Positions 30,061 through 38,066 of a DNA stretch of 64,000 bases are shown here, one piece after another. Position 1 is the stretch's first letter; every line of letters starts with the position of its first letter. The notes beneath the pieces were generated by a model. That model was given only the letters and a program-made list of their open reading frames with translations, did not search any database and had not been told where the DNA came from. The stretch spans positions 1 through 64,000 of the forward strand of contig VIQU02000015.1 in NCBI GenBank assembly GCA_010206225.2, in the 5' to 3' direction. Both the position numbers and the translations under genes were made by a program. The stretch comes from Lachnospiraceae bacterium MD308 (GTDB lineage Bacteria > Bacillota > Clostridia > Lachnospirales > Lachnospiraceae).

Positions 30061-30914
30061 TGAGTGAATGTACCTGTCATAAAAATTATACATTAGATAC
30101 TCTGATTCCGCAGGTTGGCGTGATCACCGATATCCGCCAGGAGACGCCGGATGTTAAAACCTTCCGCGTCAATGCGCCGGAAGGAGGAAAGCTTTTTGAG
30201 CATATGCCCGGGCAGTGCGCTATGGTATGCGTGCCGGGCGTCAGCGAAGGTATGTTTTCCATTACTTCTTCGCCTACTAATAAAGAGTATCAGGAATTTA
30301 GTATTAAAAAGTGCGGAGTTCTTACTGACTATCTTCACAGCCTTGAGGTGGGCGATGAGATCACGGTAAGGGGACCATATGGCAATTCCTTCCCGGTAGA
30401 GACAGAGCTTAAGGGAAAGAATCTTTTGTTCATCGCCGGAGGTATCGGTCTTGCGCCTTTGCGTTCCGTAATAAACTACGTGATCGACAACAGAGCAAAC
30501 TATGGAACGGTTGATATTGTCTATGGCTCCCGTTCTGCAGATGATCTGGTTCAGCTTAAGGAGATTCAGGATGTATGGATGAAGACAGAGGGGATCAATG
30601 TCCATCTGACCATTGACAGAGAGCAGGAAGGCTGGGACGGCCACGTAGGATTTGTCCCGAATTATGTAAAGGAGCTTGGCTTTGATACAGATAAGACAGC
30701 GCTTGTATGCGGTCCTCCGATCATGATCAAGTTCGTGCTGGCGGGTCTTAAGGAACTTGGATTCACGACAGAGCAGGTGTATACTACATTAGAGCTTCGT
30801 ATGAAGTGCGGTATCGGAAAATGCGGACGCTGCAATATCGGTTCCAAGTACGTGTGCAAAGATGGACCAGTGTTCCGCTTTGATGAGATCGATGAGCTTC
30901 CGAATGAGTATTAG
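30060..30914 (+). CDS. FlxA/AsrB-like FAD/NAD(P)-binding oxidoreductase with 2Fe-2S C-terminus
   Basis: MFSITSSP, LLFIAGGIGLAPLRSVINYVI, VYGSRS, MKCGIGKCGRCNIGSKYVCKDGPVF. Confidence 0.88.
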   Translation: MSECTCHKNYTLDTLIPQVGVITDIRQETPDVKTFRVNAPEGGKLFEHMPGQCAMVCVPGVSEGMFSITSSPTNKEYQEFSIKKCGVLTDYLHSLEVGDEITVRGPYGNSFPVETELKGKNLLFIAGGIGLAPLRSVINYVIDNRANYGTVDIVYGSRSADDLVQLKEIQDVWMKTEGINVHLTIDREQEGWDGHVGFVPNYVKELGFDTDKTALVCGPPIMIKFVLAGLKELGFTTEQVYTTLELRMKCGIGKCGRCNIGSKYVCKDGPVFRFDEIDELPNEY

Positions 30915-30943
30915 TCAAAAATAACGAAAGGATACAAAATAGC

Positions 30944-31618
30944 ATGGAAAATATGGTAAATGTATATTTTAGCGGTAAGAGATACAGCGTTCCGGCAGAC
31001 CTTACGATCATGACCGCCATGGAGTACGCTGGCTATACATGGAAAAGAGGCTGCGGCTGCCGTCACGGTTTCTGCGGAGCCTGTGCAACCGTATACAGAA
31101 TTAAAGGGAAGAACGAGTTAAAAACCTGCCTTGCATGCCAGACTCAGGTAGAAGAGGGCATGTATGTGGCAAGCATTCCGTTTTTCCCGACAGACAAGAG
31201 AACTTACGATATCAAAGATATCAAGCCGACACAGCAGATTATGATGGAGCTTTATCCAGAGATCTATAGCTGTATCGGATGTAATGCCTGTACAAATGCC
31301 TGTACGCAGGATCTGAATGTTATGCAGTATATCGCGTATGCCCAGAGAGGTGAGTTTGAGAAATGCGCGGAGGAGTCCTTTGACTGCATCGGCTGCGGCT
31401 GCTGTACGGTAAGATGTCCGGCCGGTATTTCCCATCCGCACGTAGGTGTTCTGGCAAGAAGACTGACCGGAAAGTATATCGCGCCAGAGACAGAGCATCT
31501 TACGAACCGCGTAGACGAGATCAATAAGGGCGAGTATGACGGATTGATCGAGCAGATTATGCAAAAACCGATCACCGAGATGCAGGAACTTTACAATACA
31601 AGAGAGATTGAGAAATAA
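30944..31618 (+). CDS. Succinate dehydrogenase/fumarate reductase iron-sulfur subunit-like (TfrB/FrdB N-terminal type)
   Basis: CGCRHGFCGACATVYRIKGKNELKTCLAC (2Fe-2S), CIGCNACTNACTQDL, CIGCGCCTVRCPAGI. Confidence 0.85.
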   Translation: MENMVNVYFSGKRYSVPADLTIMTAMEYAGYTWKRGCGCRHGFCGACATVYRIKGKNELKTCLACQTQVEEGMYVASIPFFPTDKRTYDIKDIKPTQQIMMELYPEIYSCIGCNACTNACTQDLNVMQYIAYAQRGEFEKCAEESFDCIGCGCCTVRCPAGISHPHVGVLARRLTGKYIAPETEHLTNRVDEINKGEYDGLIEQIMQKPITEMQELYNTREIEK

Positions 31619-31632
31619 GGGAGGGCGTAATT

Positions 31633-33243
31633 ATGTATACACCATATCCAGAGAATATGATGGAATCCATCAAAAAGGTAGAGGCTACAAGGGCAGAGCG
31701 TATGGCTACGGAACCAAGACGTCTGACTGCTGATGAAAAAGAGGCTCTCCTGAAGGAATTCCATCCAGATTATAATCCGGATGCTTTTGCAGAGATCAAG
31801 GTAGGTCCGAATAAGGGGCAGAAGGCGCCCCTTGAACTGGCAGAGATGCTTCACTCAACAAGCCGGATTCTGAATAAGGATATTGATATTACAAAGATTG
31901 ACTATGACGTAGACGTACTGGTAATCGGAGGAGGCGGCGCCGGTTCTTCCTGCGCCATCGAAGCGCACAACGCAGGCGCTAACGTAATGATCGTAACAAA
32001 GCTTCGTATCGGCGATGCCAATACGATGATGGCCGAGGGCGGTATTCAGGCGGCAGACAAGGAAAATGATTCACCGGTACAGCACTACTTAGATTGCTTT
32101 GGCGGCGGACATTTTGCCGCAAGGCCGGAGCTTGTGAAACGTCTTGTTATGGAAGCCCCGGATGCGATCAAGTGGTTAAATGAACTTGGTGTTATGTTTG
32201 ACAAAGATGCAGACGGACGTATGGTAACGACACACGGCGGCGGTACATCGAGAAAGAGAATGCATGCATGTAAGGATTACTCCGGCGCTGAGATCATGCG
32301 TACCGTAAGAGACGAGGTATTAAACCTTGGCATTCCGGTAATAGAGTTTACCTCTGCCGTAGAGCTTTTGAAGGATGATAAAGGGCAGGCGGCAGGAGCT
32401 GTACTGCTGAATATGGAGACAGGAGATTATTCTGTTGCAAGAGCGAAGACTGTTGTTATCGCAACAGGCGGCGCAGGAAGAATGCACTATCAGGGCTTTC
32501 CGACATCGAATCATTATGGGGCAACGGCAGACGGACTTGTACTGGGATACCGGGCAGGAGTGCCGCTTCTTTATCAGGATTCCATCCAGTACCATCCGAC
32601 AGGCGTGGCTCATCCGGTACAGATTCAGGGCGCTCTTGTTACAGAGAAGGTGCGTTCCGTCGGCGCTCAGCTTGTAAACGCTAACGGCGAAGCCTACATT
32701 CATCCTCTGGAGACACGTGATGTCAATGCTTCCGGCGTTATCCGTGAGTGTGAAGAGGGACGCGGCGTGGAAGCGCCAAGCGGACAAAAGGGAGTATGGC
32801 TTGACACGCCTATGATCGAGATTCTCGGCGGAGAGGGAACCATCGAGAAGAGGATCCCAGCCATGTTCCGCATGTACATGAAATATGGAATTGATATGAG
32901 AAAAGTGCCGATTCTGATCTATCCGACGCTTCATTATCAGAACGGCGGTCTTGAGATCGACGGAGAAGGCTTTACGAAGGCAATTCCAAATCTTTTAGCG
33001 GCAGGAGAGGTCGCAGGCGGAATCCACGGAAGAAACCGTCTGATGGGCAATTCCCTTCTTGACGTGATCGTATTCGGACGCAATGCCGGTAAGAAGGCTG
33101 CTGCAAAAGCGAAAGAAGTAGAACTTGGCACGATGAACCTTGACCATGTGGCAGGCTATGAGAAGGAGTTAACGGATGCTTCGATGGCTACAGGAGAAGT
33201 GTCGCCGAAGCTTCTTCCGAAATATGCCCGTCACGAGAGATAG
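31633..33243 (+). CDS. Fumarate reductase/succinate dehydrogenase flavoprotein subunit (soluble type)
   Basis: VLVIGGGGAGSSCAIEA; catalytic motifs QYHPTGV, LVTEKVR, RDVNASG, HYQNGGLEID, GRNRLMGNSLLD. Confidence 0.93.
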   Translation: MYTPYPENMMESIKKVEATRAERMATEPRRLTADEKEALLKEFHPDYNPDAFAEIKVGPNKGQKAPLELAEMLHSTSRILNKDIDITKIDYDVDVLVIGGGGAGSSCAIEAHNAGANVMIVTKLRIGDANTMMAEGGIQAADKENDSPVQHYLDCFGGGHFAARPELVKRLVMEAPDAIKWLNELGVMFDKDADGRMVTTHGGGTSRKRMHACKDYSGAEIMRTVRDEVLNLGIPVIEFTSAVELLKDDKGQAAGAVLLNMETGDYSVARAKTVVIATGGAGRMHYQGFPTSNHYGATADGLVLGYRAGVPLLYQDSIQYHPTGVAHPVQIQGALVTEKVRSVGAQLVNANGEAYIHPLETRDVNASGVIRECEEGRGVEAPSGQKGVWLDTPMIEILGGEGTIEKRIPAMFRMYMKYGIDMRKVPILIYPTLHYQNGGLEIDGEGFTKAIPNLLAAGEVAGGIHGRNRLMGNSLLDVIVFGRNAGKKAAAKAKEVELGTMNLDHVAGYEKELTDASMATGEVSPKLLPKYARHER

Positions 33244-33274
33244 AAACAGTGAAATTAATAGGAGATTAAAAATT

Positions 33275-34117
33275 ATGCGTGAGATAGAAGTTAGCAAGCT
33301 TACTGATGTAATTGAAAAACTTTGTATCGCAGCAAATGAGCATCTTCCGGAGGATGTAAAGTGTGCAATCAAGAATTGCCGCGCATGTGAGGATGGAGAG
33401 ATTGCGAAAGGAGTTCTCGATAATATTATCGAGAACTTCGAGATTGCTGACAATGAGTGCGTGCCGATCTGTCAGGATACCGGCATGGCGTGTGTGTTCT
33501 TAGAGATCGGACAGGACGTACATCTTACAGGCGGAGACCTTACGGAAGCCGTCAATGAAGGCGTGCGCCGTGGGTATGACAAGGGTTATCTTCGTAAATC
33601 GGTTGTGAAGGATCCGGTTCGCCGCGGAAATACTGGCGACAACACACCGGCAATGCTCTATACGGAAATCGTTCCAGGAGAGCAGATCAAGGTAACGGTA
33701 GGACCAAAAGGCTTCGGAAGCGAGAATATGAGTCAGATCCGTATGTTTAAGCCATCCCACGGCCTTCAGGGGATCAAAGACTTTATCCTTGAAGTTGTAG
33801 AGACGGCGGGGCCGAACCCGTGTCCGCCTATGGTAGTCGGCGTAGGAATCGGCGGAACCTTTGACAAGGCAGCCCTTCTTGCAAAGAAAGCGCTGATGCG
33901 GCCGGTTGATTCTGAGAACCCGGATCCGTTCTATGCAGATCTTGAAAAAGAAATGCTTTCTAAGATCAATGAGCTTGGAATCGGTCCGCAGGGCTTTGGC
34001 GGAAAGACAACGGCGATCGGCCTTAATATCGAGACATTACCGACTCATATCGCAGGTATGCCATGTGCGGTTAATATCAACTGCCATGTGACACGCCACA
34101 AAACGGAGGTGATTTAG
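33275..34117 (+). CDS. Class I fumarate hydratase alpha subunit
   Basis: [27 protein letters not shown]...[20 protein letters not shown]...[14 protein letters not shown]. Confidence 0.93.
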   Translation: MREIEVSKLTDVIEKLCIAANEHLPEDVKCAIKNCRACEDGEIAKGVLDNIIENFEIADNECVPICQDTGMACVFLEIGQDVHLTGGDLTEAVNEGVRRGYDKGYLRKSVVKDPVRRGNTGDNTPAMLYTEIVPGEQIKVTVGPKGFGSENMSQIRMFKPSHGLQGIKDFILEVVETAGPNPCPPMVVGVGIGGTFDKAALLAKKALMRPVDSENPDPFYADLEKEMLSKINELGIGPQGFGGKTTAIGLNIETLPTHIAGMPCAVNINCHVTRHKTEVI

Positions 34118-34681
34118 ATGGCAGCAAGAAAGATTACATTACCGCTTACCGAAGAGCTTGCAAAGACACTCCATGCAGGAGACAGCGTGCTCGTGACCGG
34201 AACGATCTATACGTCCCGCGATGCTGGACATAAGCGCATGTGCGAGTCATTGGCAAAGGGAGAAAAGATACCGTTTGACCCGAAGGATGCAACCATCTAT
34301 TACGTCGGTCCTACGCCTGCAAAGCCGGGCAAAGTGATCGGCTCCGCAGGCCCTACGACAAGCGGGCGCATGGATGCTTACGCACCGACCATGATGTCTG
34401 TAGGCGCAAGAGGGATGATCGGAAAAGGCGCGCGTCTTCCGGAGGTTGTTGAAGCCATGAAGAAGTATTCCGGCGTTTACTTCGGAGCCATCGGAGGCGC
34501 TGGCGCGCTTCTTGCAAAATGTATCAAGAAGGCAGAGCTGATTGCTTTTGAGGATCTTGGCGCAGAGGCGCTTAGAAAGCTTTATGTGGAGGATATGCCG
34601 TTAGTTGTCATCATCGACAGTGAGGGAAATAATCTGTATGAGAGCGGACGCGCCGCATATCTGGAGCAGAAGAACAAATAG
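34118..34681 (+). CDS. Class I fumarate hydratase beta subunit
   Basis: VLVTGTIYTSRDAGHKRM..YYVGPTPAKPGKVIGSAGPTTSGRMD..GARGMIGKG. Confidence 0.93.
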   Translation: MAARKITLPLTEELAKTLHAGDSVLVTGTIYTSRDAGHKRMCESLAKGEKIPFDPKDATIYYVGPTPAKPGKVIGSAGPTTSGRMDAYAPTMMSVGARGMIGKGARLPEVVEAMKKYSGVYFGAIGGAGALLAKCIKKAELIAFEDLGAEALRKLYVEDMPLVVIIDSEGNNLYESGRAAYLEQKNK

Positions 34682-34690
34682 AGATTATGA

Positions 34691-34728
34691 TTTCCTGCCA
34701 TAGCTTTTTACTTTGCGCTATGGCAGGA
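34691..34728. other. Intercistronic hairpin without U-tract
   Basis: TCCTGCCATAGC...GCTATGGCAGGA, 12-bp perfect stem between fumarase beta and the transporter gene. Confidence 0.6.
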
Positions 34729-34788
34729 ATAGATAATCCATAATCAGTTTTGAAAATTTTACAAAACTTAGAAGGGAGAACGTAAGAC

Positions 34789-36000
34789 ATGGAGTTATTT
34801 GGAGGAATATTAGCAGTCAAATCTGTAGTGTTTCTTACTTTCTCGGTCTTTGCCATTGCGGCGATCGGCTATGCAATCGGCAGAATAACAATTAAAGGAA
34901 TTAATCTGGGAACGGCGGGTGTATTTATTGTTGCCCTTGTGTACGGGTGCTTTTTGTATAGCCGGCTGTCGGGCAATCTTGTAGCGGGAGAGACGGATTT
35001 TGCGTCTGATGCATTGAAGATCGTGGAAAATATGGGACTGATCTTCTTTGTAACTTCTGTGGGATTTATCGCAGGTCCGAATTTTTTCGGCAATCTGAAG
35101 CGGAACTTTAAATCCTATGTCATGCTGGGGGTAGTCATTATCGCTGCTGCTGCGGGAACTTGTATCGCATGTATCCTGATCGGTACGAATTTCACTGATC
35201 TGACGCATGAGGAGTTCCGTGCGATCTTAGTGGGAATCCTGTCGGGAGCCCTCACCAGTACGCCGGCATTTTCAGCATCAAAAGCGGCGGTAGGCGCAGA
35301 CCTTGAGGCGCTGGTATCTGTAGGCTATGGTATCTCTTATCTGTTCGGTGTAGTGGGAGTTGTGCTGTTTGTGCAGATCATTCCAAAGGTTTTGAAGGCG
35401 AACATGAATGAAGAGGTGGAGAAGATCACTGCCAAAGAAGGGGAAGGCCGGAAGAAAAAGAACCTGATCCTCACAGAAGTGGACGAGTTCGGATTCATGG
35501 CGTTTTCACTGGCGGCAATCGTCGGTATCCTGATTGGAAGTATCAGCTATATGAATTTCTCACTGACAACCACAGGCGGGTGTCTTCTGACCGCACTTGT
35601 ATTCGGTCATTACGGCCATATCGGTAAGATATCCATCGTGCCGAAGAATTCTACTTTGAAGATGCTTAGAGAGCTTGGACTTATGCTGTTCCTCATCGGA
35701 GCAGGCGTATCCGGCGGAGCGAAGTTTGTAGAATACTTTGAGCCGGTATACTTCCTGTACGGGGCGATCATGACCATCCTGCCGATGATTATCGGATTTA
35801 TGGTGGCAAAGAACGTATTGAAGCTGCCGCTTCTTAACAATCTCGGTTCTATCACCGGCGGTATGACCAGTACGCCGGCGCTTGGGACGCTGATTAATAT
35901 GGCAGGGACAGAGGATATCGCGTCTGCTTATGCCGCGACCTATCCGATCGCGCTGATTGCAGTCGTGCTGGCATCGCAGCTTATTATTATCTTCTGTTAG
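34789..36000 (+). CDS. AspT/YidE-family (AAE) transporter, probable C4-dicarboxylate (succinate) exporter
   Basis: Two homologous TM halves each carrying the family motif: GILSGALTSTPAFSA and GSITGGMTSTPALGTL. Confidence 0.8.
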   Translation: MELFGGILAVKSVVFLTFSVFAIAAIGYAIGRITIKGINLGTAGVFIVALVYGCFLYSRLSGNLVAGETDFASDALKIVENMGLIFFVTSVGFIAGPNFFGNLKRNFKSYVMLGVVIIAAAAGTCIACILIGTNFTDLTHEEFRAILVGILSGALTSTPAFSASKAAVGADLEALVSVGYGISYLFGVVGVVLFVQIIPKVLKANMNEEVEKITAKEGEGRKKKNLILTEVDEFGFMAFSLAAIVGILIGSISYMNFSLTTTGGCLLTALVFGHYGHIGKISIVPKNSTLKMLRELGLMLFLIGAGVSGGAKFVEYFEPVYFLYGAIMTILPMIIGFMVAKNVLKLPLLNNLGSITGGMTSTPALGTLINMAGTEDIASAYAATYPIALIAVVLASQLIIIFC

Positions 36001-36040
36001 GATATATAAGAATATTTTTGATTGCCAAAGAGAAGATCAA

Positions 36041-36094
36041 AAAAAGAGACATCAGGAATGACGGAGTATTCTGTTTTCTGGATGTCTCTTTTTA
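36041..36094 (+). terminator. Terminator of the fumarate operon
   Basis: AAAAAGAGACATC...GATGTCTCTTTTT stem followed by T-rich tract. Confidence 0.75.
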
Positions 36095-36124
36095 TAAGTA
36101 GAAATCGGAGGTACATAAAACGTG

Positions 36125-36889
36125 ATGCAGATTATCATTTCACCCGCTAAAAAGATGAACACAGATACAGATATCGTCCATTATCGGCAGATCCCCGCTC
36201 TTTTAGGCGAGACAGAAGGGCTCCTTAACTGGATGAGGACGCTCTCTTTTGAAGAGCTTAAGTCTTTGTGGCGCTGCAACGAAAAAATCGCAGAGCTGAA
36301 TTACCGCCGCGTCCGGGAAATGGATCTGCAAAGCAGCCTGACCCCGGCTCTCATATCCTATGAAGGAATCCAGTACCAGTATATGGCGCCGAAAGTATTT
36401 ACCCGGGAAGAGTGGGATTATGCAAAGGAACATCTCTGGATTCTGTCCGGATTTTACGGGGCGTTAAGACCGCTTGACGGAGTAAGACCTTACCGTCTGG
36501 AAATGCAGGCGAAGGTAGCAATAGACGGTGTGAAAAATCTCTACGATTACTGGGGAGACCGTCTCTATCGGAAAGTGAAAGAAAGAGGAAAAGTAATCGT
36601 AAATCTTGCCTCGAAGGAATATTCAAAATGCATCGAGCGATATCTGGAGCCGGAGGTGCAGTTTTTCACATGTGTTTTTGGGGAGCCAAAGGACGGTAGA
36701 ATCATCCAGAAGGGAACACAGGCGAAGATGGCAAGAGGTGAGATGGTGCGGTTTCTGGCGGAACACAGGATTGAAGACCCAAAGGAGCTGAAAGGCTTTG
36801 CGCGTCTGGGGTATCAGTTTTCAGAGAGTGAGTCTTCGGACAGGGAATACGTATTTGTAAAGAATAAATACAAAGATATTGCATTTTGA
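36125..36889 (+). CDS. yaaA: Peroxide stress protein YaaA (DUF328)
   Basis: MQIIISPAKKMNTD...LSGFYGALRPLDGVRPYRLEM...VNLASKEYSK. Confidence 0.94.
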   Translation: MQIIISPAKKMNTDTDIVHYRQIPALLGETEGLLNWMRTLSFEELKSLWRCNEKIAELNYRRVREMDLQSSLTPALISYEGIQYQYMAPKVFTREEWDYAKEHLWILSGFYGALRPLDGVRPYRLEMQAKVAIDGVKNLYDYWGDRLYRKVKERGKVIVNLASKEYSKCIERYLEPEVQFFTCVFGEPKDGRIIQKGTQAKMARGEMVRFLAEHRIEDPKELKGFARLGYQFSESESSDREYVFVKNKYKDIAF

Positions 36890-37023
36890 AATCGGTGCGG
36901 ATAACCAGCTATGAGACATTTTCTTCTGCATATCAATATCCACTTTTACATCCCATTCCGAGCTATGCCTACATCAGAAAAAATGCCGTACAAGGAAACA
37001 TCCCATACGGCGGCGGGTAAAGA

Positions 37024-37314
37024 TCATTTTCCGAACAGATCGCTGTGCGACCCGGTCCGAGACAAGGTCAACACCAGAACATCATCCTCAATGCGGTAGA
37101 TAAGCAGCCAGTCGGGCAGCACATGGCACTCACGGTGTCCGGCCCAGTTCCCGGATAGGGCGTGGTCCCTGTTTTTCTCTGGGAGGGGGATTCCCATGGC
37201 AAGGTCGGCGATCACGCCCTCCAACAGACGAATGTCCAGCCCACGTCTCATTGCCAGCTTGTAATCTTTTTTGAATTGTGTGGTGGGCTTAACGGTATAT
37301 TTTACGTTTTTCAT
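37024..37314 (-). CDS. YafQ-family (RelE/ParE superfamily) mRNA interferase toxin
   Basis: YTVKPTTQFKKDYKLAMRRGLDIRLLEGVIADLAMGIPLPEKNRDHALSGNWAGHRECHVLPDWLLIYRIEDDVLVLTLSRTGSHSDLF. Confidence 0.92.
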   Translation of the reverse strand: MKNVKYTVKPTTQFKKDYKLAMRRGLDIRLLEGVIADLAMGIPLPEKNRDHALSGNWAGHRECHVLPDWLLIYRIEDDVLVLTLSRTGSHSDLFGK

Positions 37315-37589
37315 GCTTTCAGGTCTGCGAACAGTTCGTCCAGATCGGTATACCCTTTCACTGCCGGGTCTTTCGCAATCCTTTCTGCCTCCAGCATGGC
37401 AGCAACCGTTTCGCTGTCTGGCTGGTTGAGGGAAACGTCAAAGGGAATCCGTCCTTCACGTAGAGATTGACGGACAAAAATATTGAACGCCGTTGTCAGG
37501 TTCATGCCGAGTTCCCCGAACAGCCTGTCAGCCTGCGCTTTTAGGTCTGAATCCATGCGGATGCTGATGTTTGTAGTAGAGCCAGCCAT
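37311..37589 (-). CDS. DinJ/RelB-family antitoxin
   Basis: STTNISIRMDSDLKAQADRLFGELGMNLTTAFNIFVRQSLREGRIPFDV; overlaps toxin gene. Confidence 0.92.
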   Translation of the reverse strand: MAGSTTNISIRMDSDLKAQADRLFGELGMNLTTAFNIFVRQSLREGRIPFDVSLNQPDSETVAAMLEAERIAKDPAVKGYTDLDELFADLKA

Positions 37590-37671
37590 ATAATCATCTC
37601 CTTTCATTGTTCCTGCCTATGTTCCTAGGGCATAATAGGATACCCTTGCGGTATTTCCTGCTGGTGATTAC

Positions 37672-37700
37672 AGTATATGCTATCTGCACGAAAAATACAA
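37672..37700 (-). promoter_or_regulatory. Predicted promoter of the dinJ-yafQ pair
   Basis: Minus-strand TTGTAT-N17-TATACT; two direct TGCACGAA repeats (37685, 37706) around the -35. Confidence 0.5.
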
Positions 37701-37978
37701 TATTTTGCACGAAGATTTAACAGTAAATTCATTTCCGGGGAGGTGGAATGGATATCCGATAATACTACCGGAAATACATCCTGAGAAGTATGGACTTCCC
37801 AGCCTTACCTTCCTACAATAATGCCGGTCGGATGTGACGAAAATTAGAAATGGAGGTAGGAGTTATGTATATTGTTTCTGTTTTGGTAGTATCTTATCCG
37901 CCCAATTCTGCAACTTCACCATCTGCCGGAGAATTTTCTGATATACACATGCTGAGTCCGGACTTCGCCTACATAAAC

Positions 37979-38027
37979 AACAAAAGAAACACCGGCATTT
38001 CTGACATGCCCGGTGTTTCTTTTGTTC
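37979..38027. terminator. Bidirectional-looking terminator hairpin
   Basis: CAAAAGAAACACCGG...CCGGTGTTTCTTTTG, at least 15-bp stem with A/T-rich flanks. Confidence 0.7.
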
Positions 38028-38066
38028 TTAGGTACTGACGTTTAAGCAGTATTTAGCTTTAAAAGC

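Noticed and set aside
30093-30644. 183-aa minus-strand ORF
   Set aside because: Antisense to the FlxA-like gene, no motif
32320-32934. 204-aa minus-strand ORF
   Set aside because: Antisense to the flavoprotein gene, no recognisable motif or SD
37850-38038. 62-aa plus-strand ORF with SD-like ggaggtagg
   Set aside because: Its end overlaps a terminator hairpin and there is no family resemblance; left unannotated
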